The notes: a model not told the origin generated them from the sequence alone. Numbered from the stretch's first letter, positions 1-6,400 are shown. The stretch: DNA of 6,680 nt from Alphaproteobacteria bacterium (GCA_030746295.1 JASLMY010000255.1:1-6680), one strand, 5' to 3'. A program made the numbers and translations.

Positions 1-76
1 AGTGGCGGATTTTTGCTCCGCCCGCAGCCGGACATCCCAGCCGCCTCAGTGGTGTATTTTTGCTCCGCCGCTTACA
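1..76 (-). mobile_element. Left-edge copy of an IS-like terminal sequence (possibly IS21 family)
   Basis: Bases 2-76 are an exact reverse complement of 6606-6680. Read outward from position 76, the sequence starts TGTAAG and carries two ~21-bp units sharing the core GGCGGAGCAAAAAT. A TG tip plus several internal repeats near the end is typical of IS21-family elements, where the repeats bind the transposase; the family assignment is from recalled end architecture, not from a search. The secretion-transporter reading frame stops exactly at this edge, as expected for an insertion. The transposase genes would lie outside the window. Alternatives are a short non-autonomous repeat (REP- or MITE-like) or a chimeric assembly join. 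Confidence 0.62.
2..69. repeat. Two 21-bp sub-repeats in the left terminal sequence
   Basis: Positions 2-22 and 49-69 hold the same 21-bp unit (core ATTTTTGCTCCGCC on this strand), 47 bp apart start to start and differing at two bases. The outer copy is also a hairpin: GGCGGA and TCCGCC flank a 7-nt loop. Such spaced direct copies inside an element end usually act as transposase-binding sites. Confidence 0.7.
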
Positions 77-377
77 GACAGGGTAGGAGACGTGGATCGA
101 TGGCGAACAGCGCCGTCGCGGCGCTACGGCTGCGGTAGCTCAAATGCGCCAGTGTGTTGCGAAAAGCGTCGATATCCAAATCGTCGACGAAGTGCGGCAA
201 GGCCTCGACGAACCGCCTGGCATTGCCGCGCCAACCCAAGGCCGCCAGTAGCGGAACCAGGCAGGCGGTCAGGTCGTTCGCGTCCTCGACCGCATGCAGC
301 TTTCCTGTCGCCAGTGCGTCGGTGACGCTTTCTTCGGCAATCACCGTGGCGCCGATATCGGTGGCGACAACCGACAA
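72..377 (-). pseudogene. Second type I secretion ABC exporter, N-terminal fragment cut by the left repeat
   Basis: About 101 residues survive. They contain LVPLLAALGWRGNARRF, then VEALPHFVDDLDIDAFRN and end at IDPRLLPCL, which resembles the N-terminal C39-like (protease-derived) domain that precedes the membrane domain in many type I secretion ABC proteins. I see no catalytic Cys-His pair, so it would be a cargo-binding rather than cleaving domain. The likely start is TTG at 377, placed 8 nt after a GGGAG ribosome site and 1 nt after the TGA of the preceding exporter gene, so the two are probably translationally coupled. Family members normally run to roughly 550-720 residues; here the frame meets a TAA (74-72) supplied by the repeat, so the membrane and ATPase domains are missing. 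The full copy would probably carry the catalytic ATPase partner of the upstream exporter. Confidence 0.72.
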
Positions 378-378
378 T

Positions 379-2076
379 TCAGTCGCTCCCGGCCATGGCG
401 ATGGCGAGTTCCGGACCTCGCAGCGGCGCGGTTTGGGCCTCGGGTTCGGCCCGACCATCCTTCAGCTTGTAGACCCGGTCGGCCAATCGCAACATAGAGG
501 GACGATAAGTGATGAGCACCAACGTCGCCTTGCCCTTGAGGTCGAGGAGGAGTTCGGTCAGCAGCGTGTCGCTTTGCCGGTCTAGGGAGCTGTTGGCCTC
601 ATCGAAAAGGACCACTCGCGGGTCGCCCACCAACGCTCGAACGATGGCGATCCGTTGGCGGACGCCGCCGGGTAGCATATGGCCTGTGCTTTCGCCGATG
701 CCCGTATCGAAGCCCTGCGGCAGGCGGGCAATGAAGCCGTCGAGACCCAGTCGTGCCGCGAGGTCGATCGCCTGATCGGTATACTCCGGCCGGAAGAGCG
801 TCATGTTTTCCAGTATCGTGCCGCGGAACAGGGTTCCCTGCTGCGGCAGATAGGCCAGGGCGCGGCGCAAACTCTCCGGCTCGTAAGTCGCGATGTCTTG
901 GCCGTCGAGCAGGACCCGGCCCCGCCTTGGATGGATCAGCCCCATCGTCAGATGCAGCAGTGTCGACCTACCGGAACTGTTGCCGCCTTTGATGGCGACG
1001 ACCTCGCCGGCCGCAACCTCGAGGTCGAGGCCGCGAAACAGCGGTTTGTAGCCATCCTCATAGGCGAAATGGATGTCCTCGAGGGTCAGCCGTCCTGCAA
1101 CTCGATCGGCCTGGAGCACCTGCTCTCCGCCTTCCCTCGGTGACTGCAGAAGCGTCTGCAGCCGGCCGCGGGCGACGCGGAGGTTCTGGAAATGTGTCCA
1201 GATGCCCATTGCTCGGAGCATCGGCGTTATGGTCCGCCCGGCGAGCAGGGTGCAGGCCGCCAAGCCGCCGACCGACAGCTCGCCGGCAAGGACATGGATG
1301 CTGCCGACGGAGACCATCGACAACATGGTCAGGTGCGAAAAGATCGCGCCCGCGGTTTGCGACGCCGTGCTGGCCTTGATCGTCGCGTAGGAGGCCTCAG
1401 CGGTGCTCTGCAGCAGGCGCTCGTAGCGCCGCATCATCTGCGTCTCCATCGCCATCGCCTTGACGGTATGGATGCCGCCGAAGAGCTCGACGACAAAGCT
1501 GATCCGACGATCGTCGATCACGGCTCGGCGTTCGAGGACGCTGCGCAGCCGCCGACCGACGCCGAGGGCAGAGATCACAAAGAGCAGAAAGACGGTGCAA
1601 GTGACGAGAACCAGCTCACCGCCGATCAACGCGATCAACACCAAGAAGACGGCGACGAAGGGAAGGTCGACCAGTACAGAGAGGCCGGGACCGGTGTGGA
1701 AGTCGCGGAGGCGATCGATCGCCGTCAACCGATCGAGATGGACACCTGCCGCCTCGCTCTCGATGTGCGATTGCGGCGCCTTCAGAATGGTGTCGACCGA
1801 GAGGCAACCGGTTTCGTGCTCGAAGCGCATGCCGGCCCAGCTCGCGAGCGCCGTTCGCGACAATCTGAGGATCGCGTCCAGCACCAGCACCACTGCCAGG
1901 CCCGCTACCAGCAGGATCAGCGTTTCGGCACTCTCGTTGGGGAGCACGCGGTCGTAGACCTGCAAAATCACCAGCGGTAGCGCCACCGCCATCAGGTTGA
2001 TCACCAGCGAAGCCGCGATCGCGCTCGGCCGGCAAAAGGCGATCCGCGGTAGGCGAGTGGCCGCGTCACAGCTCAT
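379..2076 (-). CDS. Type I secretion ABC exporter (permease-ATPase) with a degenerate ATPase domain
   Basis: This 565-residue inner-membrane half-transporter has no N-terminal peptidase-like domain. It opens directly with membrane segments at about 19-42 (including LPLVILQVYDRVLPN, a hallmark of type I secretion permeases), 52-72, two in 130-175 and two in 245-290. The ATPase domain spans about 330-545. Walker A reads GGNSSGRST with Arg370 in place of the invariant Lys. The Q-loop is LPQQ, the signature is LPGGV (468-472) instead of LSGGQ, and Walker B is VVLFDEA with Asp492 and the catalytic Glu493 kept. The H-loop reads ITYRPS with Tyr524 for His. The gene is followed after 1 nt by a second exporter, so it probably forms a heterodimer in which this half is the weak or regulatory ATPase; decay after loss of the partner is also possible. 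The likely cargo is the divergent RTX protein. No HlyD-type adaptor or outer-membrane factor is in the window. ATG 2076 is preferred over GTG 2082 on ribosome-site spacing. Confidence 0.9.
   Translation of the reverse strand: MSCDAATRLPRIAFCRPSAIAASLVINLMAVALPLVILQVYDRVLPNESAETLILLVAGLAVVLVLDAILRLSRTALASWAGMRFEHETGCLSVDTILKAPQSHIESEAAGVHLDRLTAIDRLRDFHTGPGLSVLVDLPFVAVFLVLIALIGGELVLVTCTVFLLFVISALGVGRRLRSVLERRAVIDDRRISFVVELFGGIHTVKAMAMETQMMRRYERLLQSTAEASYATIKASTASQTAGAIFSHLTMLSMVSVGSIHVLAGELSVGGLAACTLLAGRTITPMLRAMGIWTHFQNLRVARGRLQTLLQSPREGGEQVLQADRVAGRLTLEDIHFAYEDGYKPLFRGLDLEVAAGEVVAIKGGNSSGRSTLLHLTMGLIHPRRGRVLLDGQDIATYEPESLRRALAYLPQQGTLFRGTILENMTLFRPEYTDQAIDLAARLGLDGFIARLPQGFDTGIGESTGHMLPGGVRQRIAIVRALVGDPRVVLFDEANSSLDRQSDTLLTELLLDLKGKATLVLITYRPSMLRLADRVYKLKDGRAEPEAQTAPLRGPELAIAMAGSD
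386..390 (-). promoter_or_regulatory. Ribosome binding site for the second exporter (decides the TTG start)
   Basis: GGGAG lies inside the last codons of the upstream exporter gene, 8 nt before TTG at 377. No ATG is available in this frame near the conserved N-terminal domain, so this site is the main argument for a TTG start. Confidence 0.5.
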
Positions 2077-2084
2077 GGCCACAG

Positions 2085-2088
2085 CCTC
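2085..2088 (-). promoter_or_regulatory. Ribosome binding site for the ABC exporter (decides the start)
   Basis: GAGG sits 8 nt before ATG 2076 but only 2 nt before the upstream in-frame GTG 2082, which favours the ATG. The match to the 16S tail is short. Confidence 0.45.
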
Positions 2089-2114
2089 GCATCAGAGCAC
2101 GGCATCCGATCCCC

Positions 2115-2129
2115 CGGCGAATTTCGCCG
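2115..2129. promoter_or_regulatory. 15-bp dyad, candidate operator upstream of the exporter
   Basis: CGGCGAA and TTCGCCG are perfect inverted arms around a single T, centred about 46 bp before the exporter ATG. The position suits a repressor site or a 5' leader hairpin of the exporter transcript. No regulator gene is in the window and no bound protein can be named. A chance palindrome in GC-rich DNA remains possible. Confidence 0.35.
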
Positions 2130-2170
2130 CTACATCAGGACACAAGCCATAGCAGGTGGTGATTTCCGGA

Positions 2171-2249
2171 TCGTTAACGCAATCCGCTGGCAGCAGTAGA
2201 CACGTTGCCTCGGATGCCGATCGCCGGCCTCCGGACCCCAGTCGTTAAC
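2171..2249. repeat. Direct repeat TCGTTAAC (two copies, 71 bp apart)
   Basis: TCGTTAAC occurs at 2171-2178 and 2242-2249. The inner GTTAAC is itself a palindrome and is AT-rich for this sequence. The second copy continues as TTAACCAC, close to the TTAACCAT half-site of the alphaproteobacterial cell-cycle regulator CtrA, but the full TTAA-N7-TTAA site is absent. Binding by any protein is speculative. Confidence 0.35.
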
Positions 2250-2348
2250 CACGCTCGTAAGAAGTCCGTTCATGGCTCGCGACACAGAATCGGGCGTCTT
2301 TCGGGTAGACCGGTCGGCGACTGGGCATAGCGCGCCGGGATCAGCTCT

Positions 2349-2355
2349 AAGGAGG
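2349..2355 (+). promoter_or_regulatory. Strong ribosome binding site of the RTX gene
   Basis: AAGGAGG, 8 nt before ATG 2364, is a near-perfect Shine-Dalgarno sequence. It is the strongest ribosome site in the window, matching a protein made in quantity for export, and it fixes the RTX start. Confidence 0.75.
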
Positions 2356-2363
2356 CTTCGACC

Positions 2364-3803
2364 ATGGCAGATCACGAGCCGAAGCAGGACGGCGAGGCGG
2401 CGGCGCACGATTTAGAGGCGTTGCTCGACGACGAGACGCGCTCGCGGAATTCGGACCGTGGCCAGGACGGGAGCGATGCAGCCGGCTCTCCGACCGAGAT
2501 CGGCGAACAGGCCAGCCACGGCAGCCTGCATTACGGCACGCCGCCCGTCGAGGATCGGGTGCCCAGCTTCGAAAGCACCGCGTTCTCGCCGCCGGCTGCC
2601 GGATCCGAGGCACCGTCGAGCCCTGCTCCTCTCAAGGGAGGCCGCGTCGGGTCTCAGGCGGACGCCGGAAGCACCTCGTCCGAAGACGTGCTTTCCAGGC
2701 CGGCGTCGGTAAGTTCCGATGCCGATGATGCCGGGGTCCGCGCCGGCATGGTCGGCGAGGTCGATGTCGACCTCGCCGACGCGCCGCTCGCGTCCGATGG
2801 AAGTCTGAACACGGCCAGCACGGCCCTGAACATTACGGTCGAACACCATCCAGAAGCATCCGCGCAGGCGTCGACTCCGGTCGGGCCAGATATCGTCCCG
2901 CTCGCGGCCTCACAACCCGCGACCCCGATCACCGATACCGACGAGAATACGGCCACGGATTCGGTCGAAGAGACGGCTGAATCGGAAAGCATCGAGGCGT
3001 CGCATTTGAGCGATACCGCTACCTCGGCTGAAGAGGCGCCGAGTGCCCAAGCGATGACCGAATCCATCGCCGATACGGTCGCCGACGCGCCGAGCCTCAC
3101 GGTCGCGAACGCCGACGGCACCGAGAGCACGGTCGGCACCATCGATGTCGCCGTCGCCGCCGACGCCGGTCAATCGCTCACGGGCACTGACGGCGACGAT
3201 ACTCTGACCGGAGGCAGCGGCGACGACATCATCGACGGGGGCAAGGGCGACGATTTGCTAACGGGCGGCAATGACGACGATACGATCCTCGGCGGAATGG
3301 GTGACGACACAATCGACGGCGGCGCCGGAAACGACACCATCGATGGCGGCAAAGGCAAGGACTCGATCACCGGAGGCGACGGTGCCGACTCATTGAGCGG
3401 CGGCAATGACAACGATACCATTGATGGCGGCAGCGGCCAGGACACCCTCTATGGTGGCGACGGTAAGGATTCTCTACACGGCGGTGCCGGCGATGACACG
3501 CTCGACGGCGGCGCGGGCGCCGATTCCATATTCGGCGGCGACGGCAGCGACGCCTTGATCTTCGCGAGCGGAGCCGAAAGCGACTATTTCTCCGGCGGCG
3601 AGGCTGGCGGCTGGACCGACGTCATCCAGGTGCAAGGCGAAGCCGCACCGCCCGGCGGCGACTGGACCGTCGACTTGACCGAGGGCTCGGTGCTCGAGAC
3701 CGGCGCCGACTACTTGGTGCTGTCGGAAGATACGGCAGGCACGGTGACCCTGTCGGACGGCAGCGACCTTACCTTCGAAGGGGTCGAGCGCATCGAGTGG
3801 TAG
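2364..3803 (+). CDS. Small RTX (hemolysin-type calcium-binding repeat) secreted protein
   Basis: This 479-residue, strongly acidic protein has no Sec signal peptide. Residues 1-270 are low-complexity, rich in Ala, Ser, Thr, Asp and Glu, and look disordered. Residues 274-400 are about 14 tandem nonapeptides of the GGxGxDxUx type (for example GGAGNDTID, GGKGDDLLT), which in RTX proteins bind calcium and fold into a parallel beta-roll after export. Residues 405-479 form a C-terminal region ending DLTFEGVERIEW, like the uncleaved C-terminal signals of type I substrates. No enzymatic, lipase, protease or adhesin domain is recognisable, so the role outside the cell (surface layer, matrix or calcium-dependent scaffold) is unknown. 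It is transcribed away from the ABC exporter pair, its likely secretion machinery. An earlier giant RTX gene reduced to a short form is conceivable but not shown. Its TAG stop is 9 nt from the stop of the convergent ubiX-like gene. Confidence 0.9.
   Translation: MADHEPKQDGEAAAHDLEALLDDETRSRNSDRGQDGSDAAGSPTEIGEQASHGSLHYGTPPVEDRVPSFESTAFSPPAAGSEAPSSPAPLKGGRVGSQADAGSTSSEDVLSRPASVSSDADDAGVRAGMVGEVDVDLADAPLASDGSLNTASTALNITVEHHPEASAQASTPVGPDIVPLAASQPATPITDTDENTATDSVEETAESESIEASHLSDTATSAEEAPSAQAMTESIADTVADAPSLTVANADGTESTVGTIDVAVAADAGQSLTGTDGDDTLTGGSGDDIIDGGKGDDLLTGGNDDDTILGGMGDDTIDGGAGNDTIDGGKGKDSITGGDGADSLSGGNDNDTIDGGSGQDTLYGGDGKDSLHGGAGDDTLDGGAGADSIFGGDGSDALIFASGAESDYFSGGEAGGWTDVIQVQGEAAPPGGDWTVDLTEGSVLETGADYLVLSEDTAGTVTLSDGSDLTFEGVERIEW
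3183..3563 (+). repeat. 27-bp coding repeats of the RTX array
   Basis: About 14 units of 27 bp encode the glycine/aspartate nonapeptides. The units differ at many synonymous positions (GGC/GGT/GGA/GGG, GAC/GAT), so selection appears to act on the protein and the array is not a recent DNA expansion. Positions x of GGxGxD vary between Ala, Ser, Lys, Asp, Asn and Met. Confidence 0.9.
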
Positions 3804-3812
3804 GGGGCTCGT

Positions 3813-4400
3813 TCAGACCTCGATGCCCTCTTCTTCCGGCTCGCCACGCCAGCGCTTGAAGAGTTGGTGCGCGATTCCGAACTGGTCGAGGGCCTTGCCG
3901 ATACTCTGATCGATCAGGTCCTGCACCGTCTCGGGCTGGTGATAGAAGGCCGGAATCGGCGGCAGAATGGTGGCGCCGAGATCGGCGACCCTGGCCATCA
4001 AGTCGAGATGGCCTTTGTGTAGCGGCGTCTCGCGCACCATCAAGACTAGGCGACGCTTCTCTTTCAGCGTCACGTCAGCTGCGCGGGCCACCAGATCGGC
4101 GTTGAAGGAGTTGGCGATGGCCGACAGCGACTTGATCGAGCAGGGCGCGACGATCATGCCGCGGGTCAGGAACGAGCCGCTGGCCACCGCGGCGCCGACG
4201 TCACTGTTGGGGTAGACGACCTCGGCGAGCGCACAGACGTCGTCCGGGTCCCAATCGGTCTCGATGCCGATGTTGCGCTTCGCGGACTCACTGATCACCA
4301 AGTGGGCGGGCTCGCCCAAGGTCTTCAGCGCCCTGAGCAGCGAGACACCGTAAATGACGCCGCTCGCCCCCGTGATCGCGACCACCAGTGGCAGGGTCAT
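3813..4400 (-). CDS. ubiX: UbiX-family flavin prenyltransferase
   Basis: This 195-residue flavoprotein joins a dimethylallyl group to FMN, making prenyl-FMN, the cofactor of UbiD enzymes. Seen in order: GASG (11-14, with the FMN-phosphate serine), VISESA (35-40), APCSIKSLSAIA (85-96), RAADVTLKEKRRLVLMVRET (106-125) and PAFYHQPETV (150-159), with the usual spacing throughout and the usual length of ~190-200 residues. It looks intact. ATG 4400 overlaps the stop of the LpdD-like gene as ATGA, and a ribosome site AGGGGAG (4413-4407) lies 6 nt upstream inside that gene, so the two are translationally coupled. Third gene of the ubiD-lpdD-ubiX operon. It is probably dedicated to this decarboxylase rather than to ubiquinone synthesis, as the context is catabolic; the same family is also called Pad1, BsdB or LpdB, so the symbol marks family only. 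Confidence 0.94.
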   Translation of the reverse strand: MTLPLVVAITGASGVIYGVSLLRALKTLGEPAHLVISESAKRNIGIETDWDPDDVCALAEVVYPNSDVGAAVASGSFLTRGMIVAPCSIKSLSAIANSFNADLVARAADVTLKEKRRLVLMVRETPLHKGHLDLMARVADLGATILPPIPAFYHQPETVQDLIDQSIGKALDQFGIAHQLFKRWRGEPEEEGIEV

Positions 4401-4795
4401 GGCCGTCTCCCCTGAGCTTCCCCTTCCAACGCCTCCAAGAGCTTAGCGACAATCTCCTTGCAGCGGGAGAGCACGATGCCGACGGCCTCGGCGCTGAGGT
4501 CGTCCCAATGGATTCCGGCAGTGACAACGACGTTGGTGTCGAGGGCGGCGGCGATCGCCTCGGCGGCCCACTTGACGACCTCGTCCTCCTTGTGGCCTAG
4601 GTAGGTCAGCACCGAGGCGGTGGCGCTGACCGTGTCCGGATCGGCGAGGCTGGGCCTCGGTTGCGCCGCCGCCACGGCGCCGATGTGCGGCCGATCCCCG
4701 CCCCAGATGTAGACCAGCAGATCATCGCCGATGAAGACGGCCTCGGCCTCGACCAAGTAGTCGGCGTCTGAAGTCCTGACCGTTATGCGTCGCAT
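4397..4795 (-). CDS. LpdD-like prenylated-flavin chaperone / decarboxylase accessory subunit
   Basis: This 132-residue cytoplasmic protein resembles the LpdD subunit of gallate decarboxylase systems, thought to help transfer or mature prenyl-FMN between UbiX and UbiD partners. Visible motifs are GGDRPHIGAVA (32-42), GHKEDEV (67-73) and VVVTAGIHWDDL (89-100), with conserved histidines at 37, 68 and 96 that could contact the flavin; the last assignment is inference. No membrane segment or signal peptide. ATG 4795 is chosen because it lies 5 nt after GAGG, which overlaps the ubiD stop, and because codons further upstream in this frame read as an Arg/Ser-rich shadow of ubiD. The gap to ubiD is 7 nt and the stop overlaps the ubiX start. 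It differs from the ~75-residue BsdD/VdcD subunits of other decarboxylases. Recognised by motif memory and by position. Confidence 0.75.
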   Translation of the reverse strand: MRRITVRTSDADYLVEAEAVFIGDDLLVYIWGGDRPHIGAVAAAQPRPSLADPDTVSATASVLTYLGHKEDEVVKWAAEAIAAALDTNVVVTAGIHWDDLSAEAVGIVLSRCKEIVAKLLEALEGEAQGRRP

Positions 4796-4802
4796 CGAGG
4801 CC

Positions 4803-6314
4803 TCATACTGTCTCGGAAAAGGCCGTCTCCTCGAAGACCGAGAGCCGGGGTGGCTCGCCTTCGAAGCCGAGCTCGGCCCAGCGCGCCACCGCGCGCTCGT
4901 AGGCTTTCTCCGACAGCTTGCTGCGCGGCGCAAAGACGTCGATGTGCTTGAATTCCATGCAGGCGTTGATCAGGCATTTCGAGCCCCAGGGCCGGATCTC
5001 GGGCGGATTCTGGCTGGGATCGAGATAGGTGCTCCAGGTCTCGCGCAAAATGTCGATGGATTGCGCCGGTCGCGAGCGGGTCACCATCGCCCAGACCACT
5101 TCGGCTAGGTTGGTGGCATCGACGTCGTCGTCGACCACGACCACATATTTCGAAAAGTAAGCACCGCCCATGCATTGCGCCGCCAGCGCCATGGTCTGCG
5201 CCGCATGACCGGCGTACATCTGCTTGATCGAGACCACGGTCATGCCCCAGCCGGCAGCCTCGGGCGGCGACCAGACGCACTTGATTCCCGGCACCCCCAT
5301 CTTGTCGAGGTCGTTCCAGATCTTGGCCGCCCGCGCCATGGCCCAGAAGAGGCCGCATTCGTTCGACGGCCAATCGGCCATCAGGGCGCAGGTCAGGATC
5401 GGGTTGTTGCGATAGCGGACTTTCTCGATACGGACGTAGGGGGTGGGCGATTCCGGTCGGCCGTAATAGCCGGTGAACTCGCCGAAGGGCCCTTCGTCAA
5501 AGGTCTCGTCCGGATAGCAGAAGCCCTCGGCGATGATCTCGGCACGGGCCGGCAGGAGGAGGCCGGTGAGCTCGCTTTCGAAAAGCTCTATCGGGCTGCC
5601 GTTGATGCCGCTGTAATATTCGTACTCGCTCTCGCCCTTGGGAAAGCTGGTGGCGGCGACGATGAAGAGCAACGGGTCAACGCCGTAGACCGCCGCGACC
5701 GGCGCCGGCTTACCCATGGCCCACCACTTCTCGCGGTCCAAGAGGCCATCCTTGCCCGGTGAAACATAGAAGCCGACCTCGTCCTTGGCCTTGATCATCT
5801 GCCGGTAGGTGCCGAGGTTGATACGCCCCGTCTCCGGATCCTGTGTCACGATGGCATCGCCGGTGCCGATATACTTGCCGCCGTCGAGCGGCCACATCCG
5901 GGGGGCGGGGAACTTCGTCAGGTCGACGGCGTCGCCGATGTCGACGTTCTGGTTCACCAGAGCTTCCGATTCCGCCACCTTCTCGGGCGCCATCTTGCGG
6001 TGCATCTTGGTCTTGAGAGTCTCGACCACCGCCACCGGATCGTCGATCGGCGACTCGCCGATCGAGAGGCAGACCCGGGCCAGGCTGCTGCCCATCATGT
6101 TGTAGAGCGAGCGAAAGCCTTCATGTCCCTTGATGTTCTCGAACATCAGGGCCGGGCTACCAACGGTCTTGCCGCTCATATAGGCGATCGTGGAGGTCTC
6201 GAGATCCGGTGCCACCTCGGCCGTGATCCGCATCAACTCACCATGGCTCTCGGCCTTCTCGAGCCAGATGTCGAGATCACTAAGCTCGCCCTTGTTGCTC
6301 ACTTGACTGTCCAT
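4803..6314 (-). CDS. UbiD-family prenyl-FMN-dependent decarboxylase
   Basis: This 503-residue cytoplasmic enzyme is predicted to (de)carboxylate an aromatic or alpha,beta-unsaturated acid reversibly, using prenyl-FMN and a divalent metal. INLGTYR (165-171) supplies Asn166 and Arg171, which align with Asn168 and Arg173 of fungal Fdc1. Glu230 (in KGESEYEYYSG), Glu274 and Glu279 (in DEGPFGEFTGYYG) align with Fdc1 Glu233, Glu277 and Glu282, giving a complete Glu-Arg-Glu catalytic network. SPIELFESE (240-248), PARAEIIAEG (255-264) and VVVVDDDVD (391-399) are further family blocks. The stretch where Fdc1 has metal ligand His191 reads SPGKDG (185-190), so that ligand seems replaced. Length is normal (~480-510). 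ATG 6314 is chosen over GTG 6335 on ribosome-site spacing. First gene of an operon with the LpdD- and UbiX-like genes. A gallate- or hydroxybenzoate-type substrate fits the LpdD partner, but is not proven. Confidence 0.93.
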   Translation of the reverse strand: MDSQVSNKGELSDLDIWLEKAESHGELMRITAEVAPDLETSTIAYMSGKTVGSPALMFENIKGHEGFRSLYNMMGSSLARVCLSIGESPIDDPVAVVETLKTKMHRKMAPEKVAESEALVNQNVDIGDAVDLTKFPAPRMWPLDGGKYIGTGDAIVTQDPETGRINLGTYRQMIKAKDEVGFYVSPGKDGLLDREKWWAMGKPAPVAAVYGVDPLLFIVAATSFPKGESEYEYYSGINGSPIELFESELTGLLLPARAEIIAEGFCYPDETFDEGPFGEFTGYYGRPESPTPYVRIEKVRYRNNPILTCALMADWPSNECGLFWAMARAAKIWNDLDKMGVPGIKCVWSPPEAAGWGMTVVSIKQMYAGHAAQTMALAAQCMGGAYFSKYVVVVDDDVDATNLAEVVWAMVTRSRPAQSIDILRETWSTYLDPSQNPPEIRPWGSKCLINACMEFKHIDVFAPRSKLSEKAYERAVARWAELGFEGEPPRLSVFEETAFSETV

Positions 6315-6321
6315 CGCGCGT

Positions 6322-6329
6322 CCTCCTCT
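6322..6329 (-). promoter_or_regulatory. Ribosome binding site of the ubiD-like gene (decides the start)
   Basis: AGAGGAGG lies 7 nt before ATG 6314 and downstream of the alternative in-frame GTG 6335, so translation starts at the ATG. It is the second-best ribosome site in the window. Confidence 0.75.
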
Positions 6330-6400
6330 GGGCACGACCCAGCGCCGGCACGCGTCAACTGGTCCAGAGCACCTCCCCCGAGAACCCTTGGTCGGGCGTC

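Larger units (their letters stand above)
2077..2363. promoter_or_regulatory. Divergent control region between exporter and RTX genes
   Basis: This 287-bp stretch separates the starts of the exporter (minus) and the RTX gene (plus), so it must hold both promoters unless transcription enters from outside. I see no convincing gene in it and no sigma-70 boxes I would commit to on either strand. It holds a 15-bp dyad near the exporter and two copies of TCGTTAAC 71 bp apart, listed separately. Shared control of cargo and exporter from this region is an inference from the layout. Confidence 0.55.

Noticed and set aside
1..76. Hairpin telomere or linear-replicon end
   Set aside because: Inverted terminal repeats fit this superficially, but the repeat edges truncate genes and there is no replication or protelomerase gene. 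IS-like sub-repeats account for the structure.
1192..1980. 262-codon open frame on the plus strand opposite the ABC exporter
   Set aside because: It is Asp/Gln/Arg-rich with no family motifs and lies antisense to clear membrane and ATPase motifs; a GC-driven shadow frame.
2241..2260. Full CtrA binding site TTAA-N7-TTAA
   Set aside because: The second half reads CGTA at the required spacing, not TTAA; only a partial half-site resemblance remains.
3183..3563. CRISPR-like or satellite array with a 27-bp period
   Set aside because: The period is nine codons, units diverge synonymously and the frame is open throughout; it is the RTX protein repeat.
4796..4933. 46-residue N-terminal extension of the LpdD-like protein
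   Set aside because: It would overlap the end of the ubiD-like gene and is Arg/Ser-rich shadow sequence; a GAGG site 5 nt before ATG 4795 gives a better start.
4783..5373. 196-codon minus-strand frame overlapping the ubiD-like gene
   Set aside because: Arg/Gly/Ala-rich shadow in another frame of a well-supported gene, with no motif of its own.
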